Below, in pieces: positions 7,353 through 13,671 of a stretch of DNA of 17,155 nucleotides (the first letter of the stretch is position 1; the number at the start of each line of letters is the position of its first letter). The stretch is from assembly GCA_036378735.1 (NCBI GenBank), contig DASUVX010000067.1:1-17155 (forward strand). The letters are read 5' to 3'. Source of the DNA: GCA-003244245 sp036378735 (lineage in GTDB: Bacteria > Actinomycetota > Actinomycetes > Mycobacteriales > Pseudonocardiaceae). The position numbers and the translations under genes were made by a program. The notes beneath the pieces were generated by a model, which searched no databases, was not told the origin of the DNA, and saw only the letters and a program-made list of their open reading frames with translations.

Positions 7353-8122
7353 GTGCGGCCACGCCCGGTACGTGCCGCGAAACGCCGGACCAGGCGGCGG
7401 GGCAGCACATCGACCAGCCCGACCAGCGCCCGGTACTGCATGCCCGGCACCGAGATGGTGCGGCCCCGCCGCAGGTCGGCCAGGCATTCCCGGACCACGT
7501 CATCGGCGTCGAGGTAAAACGCCGAGGGGGTGCCGGTCATGTCGATCCCCGCGCGATCATGGAACTCGGTGCGGACGAACCCTGGGCACAGCGCAATCAC
7601 CTGCACCCCGGTGTCGGCTAGCGCCATCGCCAGGCCTTCGGAGAACTGCGTCACGTACGCCTTGCTCGCGCCGTAGGTGGATCCCCGGCCGGGCAGGAAG
7701 CTCGCCACACTGGACACGTTGATCACCGCTCCGCGCCCGGCACGGATCATGCCCGGCAGCGCGGCGTGGGTCAGCCGCAGCACGCTGGTGACGTTGACGT
7801 CCAGCTGGGCCTGCAGCTCGGCGATATCGGTTTCCACGAAGTTGGTTGCCGCGATGGCGAAACCCGCGTTGTTCACCAGCAGATCGACTGGAACTGTGCT
7901 GCGCAGCCGCCGCTCGACGACATGGCGTTCGGTGGGGCTGGCCAGATCGGCGGGCAAGACCTCGGCGGTGATGCCGTGCTGCTGGGACAGCTGGGACGAC
8001 AGCAGCTGCAGCCGTTCCCGGTCCCTGGCGACCAGCACAAGGTCGTAACCCTCAGCGGCGAGCCTCCGGGCGAAAGCAGCCCCGATCCCCGCGGTCGGGC
8101 CGGTAATCAGCGCGGTTGGCAT
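7349..8122 (-). CDS. Short-chain dehydrogenase/reductase (SDR)
   Basis: This 257-residue cytosolic NAD(P)-dependent oxidoreductase is a classical SDR. The cofactor motif is TGPTAGIG (7-14), with Arg33 after the second strand favouring NADP(H). NNAG lies at 84-87; the catalytic set is Ser137 or Ser138 with Tyr150 and Lys154 (YGASK). The C-terminal tail is basic (RRLVRRFAARTGRGRT) and may touch the membrane. It opens the SDR-pyrE-trmH-GH76 operon. A TAGCCT -10 box lies 6 nt before the ATG, so the transcript is probably leaderless. The substrate is not identifiable; similar actinobacterial SDRs are often annotated only generically. Confidence 0.93.
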   Translation of the reverse strand: MPTALITGPTAGIGAAFARRLAAEGYDLVLVARDRERLQLLSSQLSQQHGITAEVLPADLASPTERHVVERRLRSTVPVDLLVNNAGFAIAATNFVETDIAELQAQLDVNVTSVLRLTHAALPGMIRAGRGAVINVSSVASFLPGRGSTYGASKAYVTQFSEGLAMALADTGVQVIALCPGFVRTEFHDRAGIDMTGTPSAFYLDADDVVRECLADLRRGRTISVPGMQYRALVGLVDVLPRRLVRRFAARTGRGRT

Positions 8123-8128
8123 AGCACC

Positions 8129-8134
8129 AGGCTA
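8129..8134 (-). promoter_or_regulatory. -10 box of the SDR-pyrE-trmH-GH76 operon
   Basis: TAGCCT on the minus strand is followed by 6 nt and the SDR ATG at 8122, the leaderless layout. It is the only promoter-like element seen for the four overlapping genes. Confidence 0.5.
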
Positions 8135-8154
8135 GCGACGCCGGCGAGTTCAAT

Positions 8155-8802
8155 TCAGTCGATGCGGGGCAGCGGGCTGCCGGGGCGCCCGGTCGCGCCC
8201 ATGGGTCCGCCGACGGGCAGTACCGGCCGGCCCTTCATTCCATTGATGACGCCCGCGGCCGAGGTGTACCAGGCGACGAGAGCGGTGATCACCCCGACGA
8301 TGCCGCCGATCTTCCCGAGACTGTGGTTGCCGCTGAACTCGCCGAGGAACAGGATGATCTCGGTGGCCTGCAAGGTCAGGAACACGCCGAACACAGCTCC
8401 ATTGACCTGCGTGCTCCACAACAGCATGTAGGTGTTGAAAATGGCGAACGCCAGCAGGATCCAGCCAAGATCATTAGCTTGCTCCAGGGCGTTCGCCTTC
8501 GGAGCCACCAGCAAGATATAGAGACCCAGACCGATCCAGAAACCGCCGTAGGTCGAGAAGGCGGTGGACCCGAAAACATTCCGGTTGCGGAACTCCCACA
8601 TCCCGGCCAGCAGCTGGATCAGGCCGCCATAGCCCAGCGCGTAGCCCAGCCAGGCATCGGTGCCATGGGTCCAGCCGGCATTTTTAGCCGACAGTAAGAA
8701 TGTGGTCAGCGCGAACGCCGCCAACCCCAGCGGCGCCGGATCGGCGATCGGCGGGGCGGCGATCTGTACCGCCGCGTCACGATCTGACAGGTGAATGGCC
8801 AC
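8155..8802 (-). CDS. Acetate uptake transporter (GPR1/FUN34/YaaH family)
   Basis: This 215-residue inner-membrane protein resembles SatP-type acetate/succinate channels. The family signature appears as DPAPLGLAAFALTTFLLS (21-38); the usual first Asn is replaced by Asp21. The second signature region is NVFGSTAFSTYGGFWIGLGLY (75-95). Six hydrophobic segments are visible: about 26-40, 51-68, 84-99, 112-129, 134-154 and 164-186. The Gly/Pro-rich tail (190-215) is cytosolic and longer than usual. The start is GTG at 8802 with a GGGGG run just upstream. A large imperfect dyad 11-39 bp before the start probably controls it. The gene is monocistronic, with about 30 bp separating it from the SDR gene. 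Confidence 0.92.
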   Translation of the reverse strand: MAIHLSDRDAAVQIAAPPIADPAPLGLAAFALTTFLLSAKNAGWTHGTDAWLGYALGYGGLIQLLAGMWEFRNRNVFGSTAFSTYGGFWIGLGLYILLVAPKANALEQANDLGWILLAFAIFNTYMLLWSTQVNGAVFGVFLTLQATEIILFLGEFSGNHSLGKIGGIVGVITALVAWYTSAAGVINGMKGRPVLPVGGPMGATGRPGSPLPRID

Positions 8803-8812
8803 GATGCCCCCG

Positions 8813-8841
8813 AATTGTCAGACGAGTTCCGTCTGGAAATT
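8813..8841. promoter_or_regulatory. Inverted repeat upstream of the acetate transporter (operator or leader hairpin)
   Basis: AATTGTCAGACG (8813-8824) and CGTCTGGAAATT (8830-8841) pair at 10 of 12 positions around a 5-nt loop; the inner CAGACG/CGTCTG arms are perfect. It lies just before the transporter GTG and could be a repressor site or an mRNA hairpin. No T-tract follows. Confidence 0.5.
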
Positions 8842-8922
8842 GTCGCGGGGGCTCATCTGGTCGGCAACCGGAGGAGGTGATCACTCGCCGAAGACCCGAC
8901 GCTCCAGCTAGCGGCATGGGAC

Positions 8923-8959
8923 AGCGCTGGCGCTACGATGGCCCATCAGCAACGCTGAT
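8923..8959. terminator. Paired hairpins at the end of the Pro-rich membrane-protein gene
   Basis: ATCAGC-aac-GCTGAT (8945-8959) overlaps the minus-strand stop codon, and AGCGC-tg-GCGCT (8923-8934) follows 10 nt later. Both stems are perfect and lie where the gene should end, but neither has a T-tract, so terminator function is tentative. Confidence 0.35.
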
Positions 8960-9674
8960 CTTGGGTGCTGTTGTTCTGTGGATCCCAGTGCGTGCAAACC
9001 TGCTGAGGTTGCTGATCGGCGTTTCCGGTCGCACCCGGCGGTGGCGGCGCGGCGGGTGGCGCCGGCGGGTCAACCGGCGGATTTTGGGTCACCCGCGGGC
9101 GGGGATGGGCCGGCGGAGCTGGGTGCCGCGCCACGGTCTGAGGCGCCGCTCCCGGGGCAGTCTGCGTGGTGGCGTCCTGAGCGGGCCCGGTGCCGGGTTG
9201 GGCAGGAGCCGTCGCGCTGAGCACCTCACTGGGTGCCGGACCGGGCAGCGGAATGACGGCCGAAGGCTGCATTGATGGGGCCGACGTCGCCACCGGCCCG
9301 TTAGCCGCGGTACTCAAGGGCCCAGCGGGACTGACCGGTACCGCAGAGACTGCCGGCACTGGAGCCACGACGCCGGAGGGGGAGACAGACCGGGTGTGTG
9401 CGGTGATGACCAGCACCACGACCGCGCTACCAGTCAGAGCGAGACATCCCCCGGCCGCGACGAACCGTCCCCACTTCCGCCGGTCCCTGGTCTGGCGCCG
9501 CAAGTCCTCCCACACGTCGTCCCTGGCCGCCAAGCTCGCAGCCAGCTGATCCGGCGGCTGGATCGGTGCGGCGCTCGTCACCGCTGTCGGCGCGGCCGGC
9601 TCGGTCCCCATGCGATCACGCAGGGCACGCAACTCGTCGATCGCCAGGATCTGGTCAGCATCCGACTCATCCAC
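8946..9674 (-). CDS. Single-pass membrane protein with Pro/Ala-rich outer tail
   Basis: This 242-residue protein has no recognised family. A cytosolic N-terminal part (1-69) contains the acidic segment DESDADQILAIDELRALRDRM and a basic stretch before the membrane (LRRQTRDRRKWGRF). One membrane helix follows (about 70-91). The remaining 150 residues are rich in Pro, Ala, Ser and Thr, as in cell-wall-spanning regions, and end in a short Cys-containing tail (QVCTHWD... to the final Cys). The layout resembles anti-sigma-like or wall-anchored proteins, but no zinc-binding or other motif is seen. The start is uncertain: GTG at 9674 is favoured by AGG upstream, GTG at 9680 is close by, and the frame stays open to 9803, inside the next gene. 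Confidence 0.65.
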   Translation of the reverse strand: MDESDADQILAIDELRALRDRMGTEPAAPTAVTSAAPIQPPDQLAASLAARDDVWEDLRRQTRDRRKWGRFVAAGGCLALTGSAVVVLVITAHTRSVSPSGVVAPVPAVSAVPVSPAGPLSTAANGPVATSAPSMQPSAVIPLPGPAPSEVLSATAPAQPGTGPAQDATTQTAPGAAPQTVARHPAPPAHPRPRVTQNPPVDPPAPPAAPPPPGATGNADQQPQQVCTHWDPQNNSTQDQRC

Positions 9675-9759
9675 AACCACACCTAACGGCGCATCAGGGC
9701 CGCTCGATGCTGAGGTGTACGCGAATGGACTAACCAGGCGGCATCCGGACACCTGCTGG

Positions 9760-10932
9760 TCAGGGCGTTGCCGTGCCGTGCACTCGCCGGGCATAACGGG
9801 CATACGCCCGCGGTCCTAGTACCGGCATCAGCAGCCGCGGCAACAGCGGCGCATGCGCCAGCATCGAGCGGATCACCTCAGGGTCGCCTTCATACATGAA
9901 CATGCCGAACAGCAGCGGCAGCCTGTTGCGGGGCAGCTCGGCCGTCGCTTGCTCGCCGAGCTGCTGCCACTCCGAGGCCGACAACCAGCGAGCGGCCAGC
10001 GGCAAAACGTGCTGTTCCTCGGCGCCGAGGTGTTCGTCGAGCACGACGCTGAGCTGTTCCAGCGAATCGGCGAGCTCGTCTCGCTGCGCCGCGTCCGCTG
10101 CGCTGCGCCATAGCGGGACGAGGGCTTGTGCCGACCCGATGAGATCGTGAATCTGCTCGTGCTGGCTGCGCATCAGCGTCGTGATCCCGGCGAGCTCGGT
10201 GGGCACCCGGTCGAGCAGCTTCGGCCAGAGCAGCCGATCCTCTTCCGTGTGGTGCAGCTGCAGGAAGCTGTTCATCAGCTCGAGGTGCTCGGCGACGGTG
10301 GACGCTCGGTCGACGTCACCGGCGGGCGTACGGCGCACCAGTCCGGGCGCCAACCGGAACTCCCGGCGCAACGCGGTGTGCACCACGACCATGTCCCGGG
10401 TGTCGGGCCCTTCGATGTTCGAGGGCATCGCCGCGGCTCGGACGGCGGCGTCAAAGAGCGCGCAGCTGGGGATGCCGGCGCCCGCGGCCTCGGCGAGCAC
10501 TCCGGGAATCACCATGGCACCTAGTTGGATGAGCAACCCGAGGTCGTCGCGGACCGCGTGGTGTTCGGCAAGCTTGCCCTCCCGCATCCGGATCCAGTGC
10601 ATTTGCCGCTGCTCGATGACGCGCCCGGTGGGCCGAAGGCCATGCAATTGTCCGGTGTGCCGACCCCGCAGCACAGTCCACAACGCGACGGCGTCACCCT
10701 GGCAGATAATCCGCTGCTCCTGGTAGGACAGATCAGAGAAGGCGCCCCGCATGAGGGCGACGATGGTCCGAAATCCTTGCGGGCCGGTGTACTCGGGCGC
10801 CTCGTTATTCCAGTAGTCGGCATGGCAGAACGTTTCGACGTCGGTCACGTCACCCGACGCGAAAGTCGTGAACGCTTGGCGGACCGCCCGCGTCGCCACG
10901 TCGGCAGCCATTGTGGTTGATTGGGTAATCAT
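9760..10932 (-). CDS. SnoaL-like domain fused to a hemerythrin (HHE) domain
   Basis: This 390-residue cytosolic protein has two parts. Residues 10-135 look like an ester-cyclase/SnoaL-type NTF2 fold (RAVRQAFTTFASGDVTDVETFCHADYWN, GPQGF, LRGRHTGQLHGLRPTGR, IRMREGKLAEHHAVRD). Residues 180-315 form a hemerythrin-like four-helix bundle with His185, the HHTEED segment (227-232), His258 and His262, and His301 with Glu305 and His308, enough ligands for a non-heme diiron centre. The last 75 residues (to 390) end in basic ARYARRVHG. The ATG at 10932 has GAGGAAAGAG upstream. The gene is divergent from a LuxR-type regulator across two palindromes. A role in sensing or handling oxygen, NO or peroxide while acting on a small molecule is inference. 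Confidence 0.85.
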   Translation of the reverse strand: MITQSTTMAADVATRAVRQAFTTFASGDVTDVETFCHADYWNNEAPEYTGPQGFRTIVALMRGAFSDLSYQEQRIICQGDAVALWTVLRGRHTGQLHGLRPTGRVIEQRQMHWIRMREGKLAEHHAVRDDLGLLIQLGAMVIPGVLAEAAGAGIPSCALFDAAVRAAAMPSNIEGPDTRDMVVVHTALRREFRLAPGLVRRTPAGDVDRASTVAEHLELMNSFLQLHHTEEDRLLWPKLLDRVPTELAGITTLMRSQHEQIHDLIGSAQALVPLWRSAADAAQRDELADSLEQLSVVLDEHLGAEEQHVLPLAARWLSASEWQQLGEQATAELPRNRLPLLFGMFMYEGDPEVIRSMLAHAPLLPRLLMPVLGPRAYARYARRVHGTATP

Positions 10933-10996
10933 CGAAGGTCTCTTTCCTCGTCCGTTGTCCTGCTCCAGGGTCGGGGGACGAGCACGAGAGCGAAAT

Positions 10997-11010
10997 CCCA
11001 GAAGGCTGGG
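10997..11010. promoter_or_regulatory. Half-conserved CCCAG...CTGGG palindrome (operator 1)
   Basis: CCCAG-AAGG-CTGGG is a perfect 5-bp dyad centred at 11003.5. It repeats the core of the better palindrome centred 25 bp away and lies 65 bp before the SnoaL-hemerythrin start codon. Confidence 0.5.
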
Positions 11011-11017
11011 GTCTTGG

Positions 11018-11039
11018 GCATCCCAGAAATCTGGGATGC
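11018..11039. promoter_or_regulatory. Perfect 10-bp palindrome (operator 2) upstream of the LuxR regulator
   Basis: GCATCCCAGA and TCTGGGATGC are perfect inverted arms around AA, centred at 11028.5. The site covers the expected -35 region of the regulator's own promoter and is on the side of the divergent gene. It is a likely binding site for the adjacent LuxR-type regulator or another dimeric factor. Confidence 0.65.
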
Positions 11040-11059
11040 TCGCCGATACCGCAGTCTCC

Positions 11060-11065
11060 TAGCAT
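11060..11065 (+). promoter_or_regulatory. -10 box of the leaderless LuxR regulator gene
   Basis: TAGCAT is followed by 7 nt and the ATG at 11073. No Shine-Dalgarno sequence is present, which fits a leaderless mRNA. Confidence 0.5.
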
Positions 11066-11072
11066 CGCAATC

Positions 11073-12155
11073 ATGGACTGGACGCGGGCACGCCGGGTCA
11101 AGCAAGACATCCACCATGCGTGCCATTGCGGCCTGGATTCGCTGGCCCTGGCGCACGAGATCCGGCGACTCGTGGGCAAGGTCGTCCCGTTCGACTTCTC
11201 ATGCTGGCACCCGACAGATCCCGCCACCGGCCTCATCGCTGGTGGCATCTTCGAGATACCGCCCGCGCTGACCGCTCGCCTGACGGAGATCGAGCTGTTC
11301 GGCGAGGATTTCAACCTCCTCGCCGAGCTCGCGAGCCGGCCACGCCCGGTAGGGATCCTGCGCCAGGAGACTGGCGGGCAGCCGCAACGCAGCGCTCGCT
11401 ACCGCGAGATCCTCCGGCCGCTGGGGCTGGAAGAGGAGCTGCGGGCGGTCTTCGTCAACCGCTCCGGAGTCTGGGGGGTAGCCGGGATGTTCCGGGAACG
11501 GGGCGGTCCCACCTTCGACACCGAGGAGGTCCGGTTCGTCGCCGGGGTCACCGCTACGGTGGCCGAGGGCTTCCGCACCGCCCTGCTGATCAGCACGATG
11601 GGCGCTGCGGACACCCCGGAGGCACCGGGCATCGTCCTGTTCGACAAGGACGGAACCGTCCAGGACATCAGTCCCACCGCGGCCCGGTGGATGGCAGAAC
11701 TCGCCGGCAGCGGCCGACCAGGACTCGATCCACTACCTATTCAAGTCGAGCAGGTCGCCGCGGCCGCTCGCGCCGCCGGCCGGCGGGGATCGGCCGCGGA
11801 AGGCGCCCGAGCGCGAGTCCTGACTCAAGCGGGACGCTGGCTGGTGATCCACGGAACCAGGCTCGGCAGCGCGGATCGTACGGCAGTGATCATCGAAGCG
11901 GCTGGGCCGGCCGCAGTTGCGCCATTGATCGTCGAGGCCTTCGGCCTATCCGATCGAGAGCGGCAGATCGTGCCCCTCATCCTTCGTGGTGCCTCCACCC
12001 AAGAGATCGCCCGCACGCTGTGCCTGTCACCGTTGACGGTGCAGGACCACCTGAAGACGATCTTCGACAAGATGGGTGTCCGGAGCAGGCGGCAGATTGC
12101 CGGGAGAATCTTCTTCGATCATTACTTTCCGGCACTCTTTGCGGAGAATGCCTGA
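11073..12155 (+). CDS. LuxR-family transcriptional regulator with GAF-like sensor region
   Basis: This 360-residue regulator ends in a LuxR-type winged helix-turn-helix (288-345: GLSDRERQIVPLILRGASTQEIARTL..., then LSPLTVQDHLKTIFDKMGVRSRRQI). Residues 20-170 resemble a GAF sensor (VPFDFSCWHPTDPATGL, later WGVAGMFRERGGPTFDTEEVRFVAGV). Residues 185-275 look PAS-like (VLFDKDGTVQDISPTAARWM). No receiver domain is present, so it is likely a one-component, ligand-sensing regulator. Cys17, Cys19 and Cys44 occur in the sensor part. It is divergent from the SnoaL-hemerythrin gene across two palindromes, so that gene is its likely target. Its 3' end overlaps the convergent monooxygenase gene by 34 bp. 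Confidence 0.9.
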   Translation: MDWTRARRVKQDIHHACHCGLDSLALAHEIRRLVGKVVPFDFSCWHPTDPATGLIAGGIFEIPPALTARLTEIELFGEDFNLLAELASRPRPVGILRQETGGQPQRSARYREILRPLGLEEELRAVFVNRSGVWGVAGMFRERGGPTFDTEEVRFVAGVTATVAEGFRTALLISTMGAADTPEAPGIVLFDKDGTVQDISPTAARWMAELAGSGRPGLDPLPIQVEQVAAAARAAGRRGSAAEGARARVLTQAGRWLVIHGTRLGSADRTAVIIEAAGPAAVAPLIVEAFGLSDRERQIVPLILRGASTQEIARTLCLSPLTVQDHLKTIFDKMGVRSRRQIAGRIFFDHYFPALFAENA

Positions 12156-13573
12156 TCGGGCCGGCGCACGGAACCGCCGCTGAAGTACCGGCGGCCCCAG
12201 GCGGCGAACTCCGCCGCAGTCCCGACCCAGGCCAGGTAGCCGTCGGGGCGGACCAGCAGCAGCTCGCCGGCGGCACGCTCGGGCACCGCGGCGTCGACCT
12301 GGGCCGGCAGGTCGACGCTTGCCGCGTCGGTACCCACCAGGACGAACCGGCCGCCGCGCAGCGCTTCGTGCAGCCGGCCGCCGGTCAACGGGATATCCGG
12401 CACCCGGCTACCCACCCGCGGGTCGGCGCCCGGTGGCGCGGGATAGCGGATGCCCACCCCGGAGATGGTGCCCGCCACCCTCGTGGCGACCGGGGGGATG
12501 GCCATCAGGATCTGGCCGATCACGTTGCGGGCTCGCTGCGCCCATCGTGGCCGGATCAGCGCCAGCCGCAGGATCGCTCCGCTGCTGCGCAGCACTTGAC
12601 GGCCGACGGAATACCGCTCGTCGTGGTAGGAGTCCAGCAAGGGCTCACCACCCCACCCGTGCACCGCGGCGGCCAGCTTCCAGCTGAGATTGGCGGCGTC
12701 TTGCAGGCCGGTGTTCATGCCTTGCCCGCCTGCGGGCGAGTGGCAGTGTGCGGCGTCGCCGGCCAGGAACACCCGGCCGACCCGGTAGCGCGGGGCCTGC
12801 CGTTCGTCGCTGTGGAACCGGGACAGCCAGCGGGGATCGTGCATGCCGAAATCGGTGCCCAGCGCCCGCCGGGTGACCTCCCGGATCTCGTCGAGGTCCA
12901 CCGGGGCCTTGTCGTCGACCTGGTTGCGCCGGTTCCAGGCGAAGATCCGGTACCACCCGTCACCGAACGGGGCGACGAACGCGAACGCGTCGCCGACCCC
13001 GTTGACCGTCAGCACGTCGCTGGGCGGCGCGCTGAGCCTGACGTCGGCCAGCATGATGGACTTGATCACCGAGCGCCCGGGGAAGGGCAGCCCGAGGACG
13101 CGCCGGACCGCGCTGTTCACCCCGTCGGCACCGACCACGTACGACGCCCGGTACCTCGCGGCGCGCGCCGTGACGTTAACGCCGTGCGCGTCCTGGGCGA
13201 TGCCGGTCACCTCGGCGCCGCGGACAATGCGGACTCCCAGCGCATCGGCTCGCTGCGCCAGCACCCGTTCGGTCTCGTACTGCGGCGTGACCAGCAGCGA
13301 GCCGAACTCGCTGGGCAGCGCGGACAGGTCGACCCGGACCCGGTCGAACAGCCGTAGCTGCCGGATCTGCGTACCGGTCCTGGCCAGCTCGCCGGCCAGG
13401 CCCCGGATGTCCAGCTCCTCCATGGTGCGGGCGTGCACGGCGAAGGCCCGCGTCACGTTCGACTCGCCGGTCCGTCGCTCCAGGACGGTGACCGCCACAC
13501 CCATCTCGGCCAAGTCACCCGCCAGCAGCAAGCCGGTCGGGCCCGCTCCGACGACCACCACATCTGCATCCAT
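12122..13573 (-). CDS. FAD-dependent aromatic/polyketide-type monooxygenase
   Basis: This 483-residue group A flavoprotein hydroxylase uses NAD(P)H and oxygen to hydroxylate an aromatic or polyketide-like substrate. It has the FAD motif VVVGAGPTG (6-14), the DG motif around YVVGADGVNSAVRRVLG (145-161, Asp150-Gly151), and the GD motif VFLAGDAAHCHSPAGGQGMNTGLQDAANLSWKL (268-300, Asp273). The C-terminal third is the thioredoxin-like domain of the family. ATG at 13573 has GGAGG 6 nt upstream; the frame stays open to 13618, but that part is operator DNA. It is divergent from a TetR regulator and has a good promoter between two palindromes, so it is probably induced by a ligand. The substrate is unknown; resistance to an aromatic antibiotic or toxin is possible. 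Confidence 0.93.
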   Translation of the reverse strand: MDADVVVVGAGPTGLLLAGDLAEMGVAVTVLERRTGESNVTRAFAVHARTMEELDIRGLAGELARTGTQIRQLRLFDRVRVDLSALPSEFGSLLVTPQYETERVLAQRADALGVRIVRGAEVTGIAQDAHGVNVTARAARYRASYVVGADGVNSAVRRVLGLPFPGRSVIKSIMLADVRLSAPPSDVLTVNGVGDAFAFVAPFGDGWYRIFAWNRRNQVDDKAPVDLDEIREVTRRALGTDFGMHDPRWLSRFHSDERQAPRYRVGRVFLAGDAAHCHSPAGGQGMNTGLQDAANLSWKLAAAVHGWGGEPLLDSYHDERYSVGRQVLRSSGAILRLALIRPRWAQRARNVIGQILMAIPPVATRVAGTISGVGIRYPAPPGADPRVGSRVPDIPLTGGRLHEALRGGRFVLVGTDAASVDLPAQVDAAVPERAAGELLLVRPDGYLAWVGTAAEFAAWGRRYFSGGSVRRPDQAFSAKSAGK

Positions 13574-13586
13574 CTCGGGCCTCCAC

Positions 13587-13616
13587 GTCAACAACCGTTG
13601 GCCAACACTTGTTGAC
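13587..13616. promoter_or_regulatory. 30-bp near-palindromic operator O1 (monooxygenase side)
   Basis: GTCAACAA-cc-GTTGGCCAAC-ac-TTGTTGAC is symmetrical around 13601.5, with only the two spacer dinucleotides breaking the dyad. It lies directly after the monooxygenase -10 box and covers the likely transcription start, so binding there would block that promoter. A second, inverted copy sits 55 bp away. Confidence 0.85.
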
Positions 13617-13617
13617 A

Positions 13618-13646
13618 ACGGTAGATTCGGGCGGAAGAAATGTCAA
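13618..13646 (-). promoter_or_regulatory. Promoter of the monooxygenase gene
   Basis: On the minus strand TTGACA (13646-13641) is followed by exactly 17 bp and TACCGT (13623-13618), a near-consensus sigma-70/HrdB-type promoter. O2 overlaps its -35 and O1 abuts its -10. The predicted start is about 38-40 nt before the ATG. Confidence 0.7.
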
Positions 13647-13671
13647 CAGGTGTTGGCCTACGCTTGTTGGC
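13642..13671. promoter_or_regulatory. 30-bp operator O2 (TetR-gene side)
   Basis: GTCAACAG-gt-GTTGGCCTAC-gc-TTGTTGGC matches the reverse complement of O1 with only a few differences and is a slightly degenerate palindrome centred at 13656.5. It ends one base before the TetR start codon and covers its -10 box, so it should give autoregulation. Confidence 0.85.
13659..13664 (+). promoter_or_regulatory. -10 box of the leaderless TetR gene
   Basis: TACGCT is followed by 7 nt and GTG at 13672. There is no ribosome site. The box lies inside operator O2. Confidence 0.5.

Noticed and set aside
8871..8890. GGAGGTGATC, a perfect anti-Shine-Dalgarno match on the plus strand
   Set aside because: No start codon lies at usable spacing, and the frame that follows is the antisense of the Pro-rich membrane protein.
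11120..13357. Very long plus-strand open frame (745 codons) across the LuxR and monooxygenase genes
   Set aside because: The product is an Arg/Gly/Pro/Ala-rich shadow with no domain, and both real genes on this stretch have full family motifs.
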